NCBI GenBank assembly: GCA_012959435.1
Contig: DUDF01000035.1
Span: 1 to 35,191 of the forward strand
Reading direction: 5' to 3'
DNA length: 35,191 nucleotides
From: Candidatus Poseidoniales archaeon
Lineage (GTDB): Archaea > Thermoplasmatota > Poseidoniia > Poseidoniales > Thalassarchaeaceae
A program made the translations under genes and the position numbers. Shown one piece after another: positions 1-8,648 of this stretch (the first letter of the stretch is position 1; every line of letters starts with the position of its first letter). Below the pieces are notes generated by a model. It was given only the letters and a program-made list of their open reading frames with translations, was not told the origin of the DNA and made no database searches.

Positions 1-3000
1 TTTTGCAGGTTACGGTAAGCAATGACTTCTTCCTCACCACCCGTAAGGTAGTGTTCATCCACACGTAAGATAAATTCACCCTCTTCCGTTTGTCTATAGA
101 ATCCGATTGTGACAACATTGCGAACTTCTAATTCGTGAAGTATATTTTCAATCATCGCCTTAGGGAAAGGCAATCGCTCAACAAGCACATCTAATGTCTG
201 GGGGCCTTCGCTACCAAGAAGGTCAACTAACTTCACACGAAGACACTCGTGAGGGTCAGACAGAGTAGTTGTTTCCCAAGCAATTGCTTCGGTATCTTTG
301 TATTTAGTGCTCTTATCATAAGTCATACCACCAAGGTAGAATTGACGAAGATCATCAAATTCATCCGCATTATGTGATGACAGAACCCCTAATGTCCCAT
401 GGATATCCCCCATTCTTTTGGAGAACCATTTGTTGTCAATTCCATCGTGCCCTGTATTTGTAACTCTAACGATTGCATCTTTTTCAATAAGTTGACGAAC
501 CCATCTCCGAATCTCTTCTTTATCAATACCTTTTAATTTATCTCGGTAAAGTGGGTTTTCGTGGTTCTTATCTAGACCCCCTCCCATTTCCATTAAGTCA
601 AGAAGGGACTCTGCATCTTTGGGAATTGAAACTTTATCATTGTAGTAAGTATTGACTTGTTCCTCATCTAGTTGGGTTGCAAGAGCTCTTTGGCCAAGCA
701 ATCGTCTAAGAATTTCTGGATCAATATCCTTGATTAGATATGCCCTTGTTCTCATTGAGAGCAAATCTTCAAATGCTGACATGTATAGATTCATTCCGAT
801 TGGAGAAGGTATCTTTACCCTAGTGTGTAAAATTCTAGAACTACCCTGTACTACCTCATTCACGAATTGGTTTAATCCCGCCATGTCAAGGTCAGCGTGG
901 AATATTTCATTAAATACCTCTTTCATCAATAATGACCCTTCTGCTGCTCGATGATTCTTTAGCAAAGCATCGGCTTTCTGTTGGAATTGCTGAGGTGATA
1001 CCTCTTCAGCACCAATACGGCGAGGAATTATCAAACTTCGACCAGCGACTTCGCGAAACCTCTTGGCAAATAATTGAGTATCCATCAAATATCTTTCAAT
1101 CACATTGCGATGGTCGTTTGCCGCAAAAACAGCAGGAAATGCACCGGGGTCAATATCATCAGACATTTTTATGAGGAAACCGTTTTCATCAAATGAAATC
1201 TCATGGACATGGATATCATGGGCAGAGGCAACCCCTGCAAAGAAATATCCCAATGTCATATTGAATGCTCGACCTCTACATGTTGTCACCATGTATGTTG
1301 TAACACCACCAACAATCTGTTCCATCATTATTCGATTTGGCCCGGGTACTTCAAACGATTCAGCCACATGCTGTTCCATGAAACGAGCAACTGATTCAGC
1401 TATTTTTCTAGAAAGCCCATACCCTTCCATCAGTAGGCGACGTGGGTCTCGTTGCCTTCGAAGTGCCAACATTGTAGCTTTCTGTAGTTTCAATACAGCC
1501 AAAGAAAGTTCAGGACTTCTTGAAAGAGCTTCCCCTGACCATGATGGTACAGTGGGGCGGAATCCTGTTACTGGCGTCACATTCACCCTAGAACCTTGAA
1601 TTGACTGAATGCGATATGTTGTGCCTCCAAGGAGAATAACATCTCCAGGTCTAACACTGGATACGAATGATGATGATAACTGCCCAATCATTGAACCATC
1701 TGTATTCAGAACTAAGTAGTTATTATCAGGAGATATTGTCCCAAGGTTGGTGTAATATATCATCTGCGAATAACCTCGCTTTCCAATGGTATTTTCCTCC
1801 CAATCAACCCACAATCTCTTTTCATCTTCCAACATGTCAATTACTTCAATATAATCATCGTAAGGAAGAGCGCGATATGGCCAAGCAGTAGTAATCAACT
1901 CAAATACTTCATCAATATCTTGCTCTCCAACGATTGTTAGTCCAACCATGAATTGGGCTAATACATCTAGAGCATTCTCGGGAAACCGTAACAAATCCAT
2001 TTCCCCACACATAATTGCCCCTTGCAGAGCAACTAACTCAACTAGGTCGTGAGGACCAGTGGGTAAGAATCGAGCGCGAGGAATACCTCCTACATGGTGG
2101 CTAGCACGTCCAATTCGTTGTAGTGCAGTTGCAATACGCCCAGGGGAACCAAGTTGAATCACTAAATCTACGGTTCCAATATCAATACCTAATTCTAAAG
2201 AAGATGATGAAACACAGCATCTTAATTCACCCATTTTCAATCGTTGTTCTACGTCCTTACGAATTTGCTTATTCATAGAACCATGATGGGCCTCTATCCC
2301 ATCCCCATCCCAACCAGCAAGTTCTCGGAGTTTCTGAACAATCTCTTCAGTCATTTTTCTAGTATTTACAAACACAATTGTAGTTGTATGTGCTTCAACA
2401 AGGTCCAGGATACGCTCCACATTGGCATTTAGAATTTCTTTGTAGTCAAAAGCCGGATCTCCAAACCTTGGGTGAGGTAGAATGATGTCTAAATCAAGTT
2501 CCCTTGCGCCACTAATTTTTGCAATCTTGACTTTGTCATTATCATTTCCTACAGGAACTAGAAACTTTGCCACCTCATCTAATGGTTCCATGGTTGCAGA
2601 TATCCCAATTCTTTGTACTGGGGTTGTAATCACAGAATCTAAAAGCGCCATTGTCAAAGATAGCAAAGTCCCTCTCTTGGATGGTACTAAACTGTGTAAC
2701 TCATCTAAAATAATCCAATTCAAATCAGTCATTAAAGGACGGAATCTAGATGATGCTAAAGCAAGACCAAGGCTTTCAGGAGTAGTGATTAGAATGTGAG
2801 GGGGATTACGTAACATTTTTTGACGATCAGATTGGCTGGTATCCCCTGTCCTTAATCCTACTTTGATATCCTTATAGCGGCCTTGTAAAAATCTTGATTT
2901 TATCTCAGTTAGTGGTTCAATCAAATTCTTCTGAATGTCATTTGCTAAGGCTTTAATCGGAGATATATATACGCAATATACTTTCTTTTCGAGTTCTCCG

Positions 3001-3239
3001 TTCATAGATTTACGAATTAATTTGTCAATAATCCCTAGAAATGCGGTAAGTGTTTTCCCACTACCTGTTGGACTACATAATAACAAATTATCACCGGCAG
3101 TGATTGAAGGAATTGCCATCTTCTGAGGATCGGTGAAGTCCGGGAATTTATCTTTAAACCAATCTCTGACAGGCTGGGATAATTGACTATAAATCACTTC
3201 AGATTCTTCGTATGAATCTAAGTATACAATCTCAGCCAT
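1..3239 (-). CDS. lhr: Lhr-Core-type ATP-dependent DNA helicase (3' end outside window)
   Basis: Large helicase related to bacterial Lhr and archaeal Lhr-Core, a superfamily 2 3'-5' translocase implicated in DNA repair and replication-coupled unwinding. The frame is open from ATG at 3239 to the window edge, at least 1079 codons with no stop. Visible motifs: FTDPQ Q-motif near residue 35, Walker A SPTGSGKT (Lys62), motif II DELH (179-182), SAT at 214-216, the Lhr signature SLELGIDIG further on, and motif VI QRIGRASH. The part after the two RecA domains is Lhr-like winged-helix and domain 4 sequence. Motif II is DELH where DEIH/DEVH is more usual. It follows the ferredoxin gene on the same strand after about 100 bases that contain a palindrome. 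The C-terminus is missing here, so full length cannot be judged. Confidence 0.93.
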   Translation of the reverse strand, partial: MAEIVYLDSYEESEVIYSQLSQPVRDWFKDKFPDFTDPQKMAIPSITAGDNLLLCSPTGSGKTLTAFLGIIDKLIRKSMNGELEKKVYCVYISPIKALANDIQKNLIEPLTEIKSRFLQGRYKDIKVGLRTGDTSQSDRQKMLRNPPHILITTPESLGLALASSRFRPLMTDLNWIILDELHSLVPSKRGTLLSLTMALLDSVITTPVQRIGISATMEPLDEVAKFLVPVGNDNDKVKIAKISGARELDLDIILPHPRFGDPAFDYKEILNANVERILDLVEAHTTTIVFVNTRKMTEEIVQKLRELAGWDGDGIEAHHGSMNKQIRKDVEQRLKMGELRCCVSSSSLELGIDIGTVDLVIQLGSPGRIATALQRIGRASHHVGGIPRARFLPTGPHDLVELVALQGAIMCGEMDLLRFPENALDVLAQFMVGLTIVGEQDIDEVFELITTAWPYRALPYDDYIEVIDMLEDEKRLWVDWEENTIGKRGYSQMIYYTNLGTISPDNNYLVLNTDGSMIGQLSSSFVSSVRPGDVILLGGTTYRIQSIQGSRVNVTPVTGFRPTVPSWSGEALSRSPELSLAVLKLQKATMLALRRQRDPRRLLMEGYGLSRKIAESVARFMEQHVAESFEVPGPNRIMMEQIVGGVTTYMVTTCRGRAFNMTLGYFFAGVASAHDIHVHEISFDENGFLIKMSDDIDPGAFPAVFAANDHRNVIERYLMDTQLFAKRFREVAGRSLIIPRRIGAEEVSPQQFQQKADALLKNHRAAEGSLLMKEVFNEIFHADLDMAGLNQFVNEVVQGSSRILHTRVKIPSPIGMNLYMSAFEDLLSMRTRAYLIKDIDPEILRRLLGQRALATQLDEEQVNTYYNDKVSIPKDAESLLDLMEMGGGLDKNHENPLYRDKLKGIDKEEIRRWVRQLIEKDAIVRVTNTGHDGIDNKWFSKRMGDIHGTLGVLSSHNADEFDDLRQFYLGGMTYDKSTKYKDTEAIAWETTTLSDPHECLRVKLVDLLGSEGPQTLDVLVERLPFPKAMIENILHELEVRNVVTIGFYRQTEEGEFILRVDEHYLTGGEEEVIAYRNLQ

Positions 3240-3321
3240 ATATTATTCTCCTATTCTTATGACGACAGCGCAACGAGCCAGTATATCAACAGTTCGTATT
3301 TAGAAGGGAAAATACAGAAGG

Positions 3322-3335
3322 TATCACTAGTGATA
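3322..3335. promoter_or_regulatory. 14-bp perfect palindrome between ferredoxin and lhr
   Basis: TATCACTAGTGATA is a perfect inverted repeat, extended by GG/CC with one bulged base. It lies 7 bases after the ferredoxin stop codon and about 83 bases upstream of the lhr start. It could be a dimeric repressor site for lhr or part of a ferredoxin terminator; the sequence alone does not decide. Confidence 0.35.
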
Positions 3336-3342
3336 ACCGAAT

Positions 3343-3654
3343 TCAAGCACATCTTGAACCATTCTTACCCCAACGGTTCACAACCTCAACCATAGGGGGT
3401 GGATTATCTTGGTAAATTAGTGGGGAAGAGTCTGCAATAATTGGCACATGAACTTCGCGAAGTGCATTTGTTGGACAAGACCCTATACAACTTAGACAGC
3501 CTACACAATTCTCATTGAGCACTATTACAGGCCTCTTTCGACGTTCAGGAGGGCACTCGGCGAGTGGTAATAATGCTTCAAAAGGGCAGTGAGTTATGCA
3601 AAGGTCACAACCTGTACAATCTTCGCTGACAATTTCAACCATTGCCTGCCCCAT
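3343..3654 (-). CDS. Small ferredoxin-like protein with two [4Fe-4S] sites
   Basis: Electron-transfer protein of the bacterial-type 2[4Fe-4S] ferredoxin family. Two complete cluster motifs are visible, CTGCDLCITHCP near residue 13 and CVGCLSCIGSCP about 40 residues later, each CxxCxxCxxxCP. A roughly 30-residue linker rich in Pro, Glu and Arg separates them, longer than in minimal ferredoxins. The C-terminus ends in a short basic tail with one extra Cys. Start choice: ATG at 3654 puts the first cluster at the usual distance. ATG at 3642 and 3693 are alternatives, and a TTG at 3750 would give 135 residues but overlap the divergent glyS start. No redox partner is adjacent, so the physiological role is unknown. 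It may be cotranscribed with lhr. Confidence 0.82.
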   Translation of the reverse strand: MGQAMVEIVSEDCTGCDLCITHCPFEALLPLAECPPERRKRPVIVLNENCVGCLSCIGSCPTNALREVHVPIIADSSPLIYQDNPPPMVEVVNRWGKNGSRCA

Positions 3655-3743
3655 GTAATAACCCAAAGAGTTAGCATTTTTCAGGCTATTCATGCCGAAG
3701 CATTGAGAACCCTTCTCTATCCGACCAACCCTTAGGTGAAGGC

Positions 3744-5468
3744 GTGACAAGTGACAGCGACCGAGTTAACTCCTTGATGTCGATGTTGAAAAGAAGGGGG
3801 ATTATCTTCCCTGCCTTTTCCATACACGGTGGGATCGCTGGTTTGTTTGATTACGGGCCAGTGGGGGGAAGGTTGCTACGAAAAGTGCAACAACAATGGA
3901 GAGAACATTGGTTGTCAAAAGGAAATATTGTAGAAATTGACAGCCCTACAATTACACCCGAATCAGTTTTACAAGCAAGTGGACATGTATCCGCATTTAA
4001 CGACCATGCATCAGAATGTAATTCTTGTAACGCTATTTTCCGTAGTGACCATCTAGTTGAAGAATTCCATCAAAATCCTGATTCACTTTCTGGTACTGAA
4101 TTAGATTCTATCCTATCAGATAACGCAGTGCCCTGTCCTTCTTGTAGCAATGTCGATTGGGCTAACTCTAGGCCAATGAATCTAATGTTTGGCACGAAAA
4201 TAGGTGCGACAAGGGGTGGCCGACAAGCGTATATGCGACCTGAAACAGCTCAAGGAATGTTCCTAACCTTCCCTATGATTCAACGTCATTTTAGGAATCG
4301 TCTTCCTTACGGGGCCATCCAAGTTGGAAAAGGATACAGAAATGAAATAAGCCCACGGCAAGGAATGATTCGTCAAAGAGAATTCAATATGGCTGAACTT
4401 GAATATTTCATTGACCCAAATGTAGATGCACATCAAGACCTTTCAAAATGGAATGGAATCGATTTCCAATTGATTCCCGACCCAGTAAATGGTGAACAAG
4501 AAACAATCAACTTGGATATCGCAACCGCACTTGCAAAGAATATTGTCCGTCACCCAACTGTTGCCATGTTCATGGCTGAAACATATGATTTCCTGACTAA
4601 TATAGGAGCAGACCCCGAAAAAATCAGATTTAGGCAACATGAATCTAATGAAATGGCACATTATGCATCCGATTGTTGGGACTTAGAAATGCATGGCTCA
4701 TACGGTTGGATAGAATGTGTTGGAATCGCCCACCGGGGTTGCTATGATTTGGCGGCACATGAAGATGCAACCGGTACTAATGAACTGAGGGCTTGGCGAG
4801 ATTTTGATGAACCAATAGAAATTGATAAGGAGGTTGTATCAGCAATTGGTTCGATTGTGGGCCCTGCTTTTAGACAACAAGCAGGTCATGTAACAGAAGC
4901 GTTGTCAAAACTAGAAGATATCCCAACGGCATTCCCCTTCGAACTATCTCTAAGCGATGGAAGTAATGTTACTATAGACGATTCAATGGTTGAGATAGTC
5001 AGGATACAGGAGACCATACGAGGAGAATGGTTCCTACCTCATGTGGTGGAACCGGCGTTTGGTCTGGACCGCATTATCTGGCACCTTCTTGACCACGGTT
5101 ATGAGATGACTAGTAAAGAAGGAGATGAATACCTCATTCTGCACCTTTCAGAATCTGTTGCACCATACGAGGTTGTTGTCCTTCCACTTTTCGAAAAAGA
5201 TGGAATGGGACAAATTGGCAAAGAGTTGCAAACTAAACTTCTAGAAATCAAAGGAATAGGTGCCTATTATGATGGTACAAGATCAATTGGTAGAAGATAT
5301 GCTAGAGCAGATGAAATTGGCGTACCTTGGGCTGTCACTGTTGACTACGAATCATTAGAAGATGGTAGCGTTACCGTTCGTAGGCGAGATGACCAATCTC
5401 AAATCAGAATATCTACAGATGATTTGATTCAGCATTTACAAAGTGGTTCTCTTTCGACTGTTTTCTGA
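3744..5468 (+). CDS. glyS: Glycyl-tRNA synthetase, archaeal/eukaryotic alpha2 type
   Basis: Charges tRNA-Gly with glycine in the cytoplasm; class II synthetase. The 574-residue length fits the archaeal single-chain family. Visible parts: GGIAGLFDYGP near residue 29, a four-Cys putative zinc knuckle (C92, C95, C131, C134), the glycine-enzyme block MRPETAQGMF (164-173), motif 2 RNEISPRQG...FNMAE (199-218), motif 3 EPAFGLDRIIW near residue 440, and a C-terminal anticodon-binding domain starting at APYEVVVLP. The GTG start at 3744 has an AGGTGA ribosome-binding site four bases upstream; an ATG at 3777 is possible but weaker. It is divergent from the ferredoxin and followed by the RFC large subunit 83 bases later on the same strand. 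Confidence 0.97.
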   Translation: MTSDSDRVNSLMSMLKRRGIIFPAFSIHGGIAGLFDYGPVGGRLLRKVQQQWREHWLSKGNIVEIDSPTITPESVLQASGHVSAFNDHASECNSCNAIFRSDHLVEEFHQNPDSLSGTELDSILSDNAVPCPSCSNVDWANSRPMNLMFGTKIGATRGGRQAYMRPETAQGMFLTFPMIQRHFRNRLPYGAIQVGKGYRNEISPRQGMIRQREFNMAELEYFIDPNVDAHQDLSKWNGIDFQLIPDPVNGEQETINLDIATALAKNIVRHPTVAMFMAETYDFLTNIGADPEKIRFRQHESNEMAHYASDCWDLEMHGSYGWIECVGIAHRGCYDLAAHEDATGTNELRAWRDFDEPIEIDKEVVSAIGSIVGPAFRQQAGHVTEALSKLEDIPTAFPFELSLSDGSNVTIDDSMVEIVRIQETIRGEWFLPHVVEPAFGLDRIIWHLLDHGYEMTSKEGDEYLILHLSESVAPYEVVVLPLFEKDGMGQIGKELQTKLLEIKGIGAYYDGTRSIGRRYARADEIGVPWAVTVDYESLEDGSVTVRRRDDQSQIRISTDDLIQHLQSGSLSTVF

Positions 5469-5527
5469 TTCCCATTTCCATCTATGATTCATCGTTTCAA
5501 GTATAATCTATTGATGAACATTCAAAA

Positions 5528-5547
5528 CCCCTCGCCGCCGTGAGGGG
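5528..5547 (+). promoter_or_regulatory. Hairpin covering the RFC-L ribosome-binding region
   Basis: CCCCTC (5528-5533) pairs with GAGGGG (5542-5547), with an extra G-T pair and a six-base loop. The 3' arm is part of the GAGGGGGGTG purine run just before the RFC-L ATG at 5552. It could mask the ribosome-binding site, or serve as the end of the glyS transcript. No T-run follows, which argues against a simple terminator. Confidence 0.4.
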
Positions 5548-5551
5548 GGTG

Positions 5552-7084
5552 ATGACCGAAGCCCAGTCTATTCCGGCCGACTGGACTGAACGCTATCGCC
5601 CGCAAACAGCGGCACAATTAGAGGGGAATGAAGCGGCCAGAAAAAGAATTTCAATGTGGCTAGAATCATGGAAAAAGGGAACCCCTGACAAGAAAGGACT
5701 TCTTCTTGTTGGGCCACCTGGTGTTGGTAAGACTAGCATTGTCAGAGCCGTTGCAGAAGACTTCGGGTGGGTAGTCATCGAACTAAATGCAAGTGATGCA
5801 AGGAACGCCGCTTCAATCAGAAAGGCTGCTGGCGGTGGAGCAACAAATTACACATTTGGATTAGATGGGTCGTTTGATTTGGGTGGGACAAGAAAAACAT
5901 TGATTCTATTAGATGAAGTCGACCATTTACATGGTGGTTTACGAGAAGTAAGTGAGAAAAGAATAGAGGGGTCCTTAGCAGAAAAAAGAGGAGAGGATAG
6001 TAATATTTCTTCTTTAAAAGGTGATTCTGGAGGGAAAGCAGAATTACTCAAAATGCTGAAAAGTACCACTCAACCAATAATTATGACTTGTAATGAGCCC
6101 ATGGGATTGTGGGGGCGACGTAATTCAAGTTGGGCTTCAGCGAGAGATAGGTTTCTCCGCCAAGCAGAATTAATCAAATTTAGAAGAGCGAGTGCAAGTG
6201 CTATGCAAAAAATTGCAAAACGTGTTCTAAATTCTGAAAACGTATCCTCAGACCCTGGTGCCCTAAGCAGACTAATTAGTGCAAACCCAGGAGATATACG
6301 TGCCCTTGTTAGAGATTTACAAATGATATGCGAAGGCGGTATTAATCACATTGACTTAGATGCGGTTGAAACTCAACTAAGTCGTGGATTGCGTGACCAG
6401 CAACTTGATTTGTTCCCCGGATTGGAAGAACTTTACAAAAGTACAACTGCAAAAGATGCTGCTACAAAGACTAGAGATATTGAAATCACACCAAGGGAAT
6501 TGATTGCTTGGGTTTCATGGAATAATGCCTCTGTGTTCAAAGGCCGAGATGACCTTAGTAGAGCTGCTAAAACTTGCTCAATTTCAGACCAATCATTACA
6601 TACAATGTACAGTAATAATGCATATCGAAGTTGGTATTGGTCCGGCCAATTATCAGCATTAGCCGCAAGTGTTTCATCAATTAATGAGCCGACTTCAAGG
6701 TTCTCACTGTCTTTCCCTCCATTTTTGAGAAGAGGGATGGAACCTTGGCGGAGAAAAGCATTAATTAGAAAATTAACGGCTCTTTCTGGTTGTAGTATTC
6801 AAGCAGCACGAGAAGAATTGTGGCCCCCATTAGCAGCCATTCACGAATCAGGTGATACAACAAATGTTGAAGATTTCACAATAAGTAAAGAACTAAATTT
6901 AGATGGTGATGAACATGCTTTACTTAACGGCCTAAGAAGTAATCTAAAATCAACTAAAGAGATTGTTAAGAGATACAATGAAAGTATAATTGTGAAATCA
7001 GTAAATGAAGAGGATGAACAATTAGTAGAGGAAAATGAAGACACTACACCTACAATCGATAAAGGGCAAAAAACCCTATTTTAA
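5552..7084 (+). CDS. rfcL: Replication factor C large subunit
   Basis: ATPase subunit of the clamp loader that opens and places PCNA at primer-template junctions. From ATG 5552 the protein is 510 residues. Seen: ERYRP near residue 13 (RFC-box entry), Walker A GPPGVGKT (Lys60), Walker B LLDEVD (119-124), sensor 1 TCNE near 179, the AAA+ lid, a C-terminal helical domain, and a terminal QKTLF that resembles the PCNA-interacting peptide of archaeal RFC-L. An insert of roughly 40-50 charged residues lies between Walker B and sensor 1, longer than usual for the family. GTG at 5540 and 5549 are in-frame alternative starts. The small subunit is not in the window. Its stop codon directly abuts the trkH stop on the other strand. 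Confidence 0.96.
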   Translation: MTEAQSIPADWTERYRPQTAAQLEGNEAARKRISMWLESWKKGTPDKKGLLLVGPPGVGKTSIVRAVAEDFGWVVIELNASDARNAASIRKAAGGGATNYTFGLDGSFDLGGTRKTLILLDEVDHLHGGLREVSEKRIEGSLAEKRGEDSNISSLKGDSGGKAELLKMLKSTTQPIIMTCNEPMGLWGRRNSSWASARDRFLRQAELIKFRRASASAMQKIAKRVLNSENVSSDPGALSRLISANPGDIRALVRDLQMICEGGINHIDLDAVETQLSRGLRDQQLDLFPGLEELYKSTTAKDAATKTRDIEITPRELIAWVSWNNASVFKGRDDLSRAAKTCSISDQSLHTMYSNNAYRSWYWSGQLSALAASVSSINEPTSRFSLSFPPFLRRGMEPWRRKALIRKLTALSGCSIQAAREELWPPLAAIHESGDTTNVEDFTISKELNLDGDEHALLNGLRSNLKSTKEIVKRYNESIIVKSVNEEDEQLVEENEDTTPTIDKGQKTLF

Positions 7085-8644
7085 TCACTCTTTCCAGACC
7101 CTGATGGAAAGTAGTACAATAACGGTCAGTAATTCTAAACGCCCTAACCACATCAAAGTGGCAGTGACGATTAAACTCGTCCAATGTAAACTAGCCCATG
7201 TTTGAGTTGGCCCTAAACTACCTAATGCTGGCCCAGTATTTCCCAACGAGGAAATTGCGACTGAAATCACCGTTTCTAAATCAAGAGATGATTCAATGAT
7301 TGCTAGTACAATGATACTACCCATTGATAGAACAGCCCACCATGAAAGCATTCCCACAATTGTCCACAGTTTTTCATCCTCAACAACTTCACCATTGAGA
7401 CGAACAAGGTGTATTTTTCTAGGTGATGCAATACGTGAGATTTCTCGTTTTGCCAACAGGTATGCAATTCTCAATCGTAAAATTTTGAGCCCACCTCCTG
7501 TTGAACCGGCTGAAGCACCAACAATCATCAAGAACAGCAAAATAATCAGTGCTAAAGTTGGCCAAATTACGAAATCTGAACTAGCATACCCTGTTGATGT
7601 CCCAATAGATGCGACTTGGAAAGCAGCATGGCGAAATGAACTGCCAAATTCCCAGTCTGCTAAGATGTAAAGGCTTGCTGTCATTGCAATGGTAGCAAGT
7701 GCTAACACAGCCAAATAAACTTGCATCTCTTGGTCTTTTATTGCGGCCCTCCACTCACCTCTATAGATAAAATGGAATAGGCTAAAATTAATTCCAGCAA
7801 TGACCATGAACAAGATAATAATCCATTCAACAGTAACACTATCAAAAGACATCACCCCCGCATCATAAGTACTGAAGCCACCAGTTGGAAGGGTTGTTAA
7901 TCCATGGTTAACAGCGTCAAACATTCCCATATCCGTCAAATAATAAAGAAGAACAATTTCTACAACTGTAAAGAAGGTATAGATGCCCCAAAGAATCTTC
8001 GCAGTCTGTTGAATTCTTGGCTTCAATCTTGATAATGATGGGCCTGTAAGTTCTGCTCTTGCCATCGTCATCCCACCACCTAAATAGCGGGCTAATAGCA
8101 ACATCCCTAGCATAATTATCCCCATTCCACCGAGCCATTGGCTAAGACTACGCCATAGTAATAGTGACTTTGATTGGGCGTTAATGCAGTCAGGTACAGC
8201 AGGCTGGCATACTGGACTGGTTCGAGGATCAATCACGGTTGCACCAGTGGTGGTAAATCCTGACATTGATTCAAAGAAAGCCCTTACCGAACCACCAAGC
8301 ACTTCAGTTAAGTTTGATTGTCCATTAATCAGTTCAAAAGGTCCATGAAACATCCCACCAAACCAAAACGGAAGAGCCCCAATTATTACAACAACCGGCC
8401 ACCCTAATGCTACTGCAGCAAAAGCTTCTCTGTCCCTCAATCTCTCAGAACTTGCACCCCTACCTTGGCCCCAGGTTTTGAGAGAATATCCAAGACCAGC
8501 GGATATTAAACAGGGCAATAAAAATGACTGAAAAATTATATCATTATCTCCTAGAAAAAAACCAACTACTGTCATCAAAAACAAAGGGGCCGCAAATATA
8601 AGTAAAGTAATACCCACTACGTAAGCGAGAACATCATTTCGCAT
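7085..8644 (-). CDS. trkH: Trk-type potassium uptake channel subunit TrkH
   Basis: Membrane pore of the Trk/Ktr K+ uptake system. The 519-residue length and highly hydrophobic composition match the SKT superfamily. All four selectivity-filter loops are visible: GFTTTGAT (129-136), TLPTGGFS (251-258), GTSTGYAS (348-355) and SLGNTGPA (466-473), plus the SAGSTGGGLKILR segment near 378-390 that forms the intramembrane gating loop region in this family. It starts 4 bases after the trkA stop, so the two are almost certainly translated from one transcript, with TrkA as the cytoplasmic nucleotide-binding regulator. There is no spacer between its stop and that of rfcL. Confidence 0.97.
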   Translation of the reverse strand: MRNDVLAYVVGITLLIFAAPLFLMTVVGFFLGDNDIIFQSFLLPCLISAGLGYSLKTWGQGRGASSERLRDREAFAAVALGWPVVVIIGALPFWFGGMFHGPFELINGQSNLTEVLGGSVRAFFESMSGFTTTGATVIDPRTSPVCQPAVPDCINAQSKSLLLWRSLSQWLGGMGIIMLGMLLLARYLGGGMTMARAELTGPSLSRLKPRIQQTAKILWGIYTFFTVVEIVLLYYLTDMGMFDAVNHGLTTLPTGGFSTYDAGVMSFDSVTVEWIIILFMVIAGINFSLFHFIYRGEWRAAIKDQEMQVYLAVLALATIAMTASLYILADWEFGSSFRHAAFQVASIGTSTGYASSDFVIWPTLALIILLFLMIVGASAGSTGGGLKILRLRIAYLLAKREISRIASPRKIHLVRLNGEVVEDEKLWTIVGMLSWWAVLSMGSIIVLAIIESSLDLETVISVAISSLGNTGPALGSLGPTQTWASLHWTSLIVTATLMWLGRLELLTVIVLLSIRVWKE

Positions 8645-8648
8645 TTAT

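Noticed and set aside
652-3126. Several plus-strand frames under the helicase
   Set aside because: All lie opposite the continuous lhr frame, which has the full set of helicase motifs.
3343-3750. 135-residue ferredoxin starting at TTG 3750
   Set aside because: Would overlap the divergent glyS start, and the added N-terminus looks non-coding.
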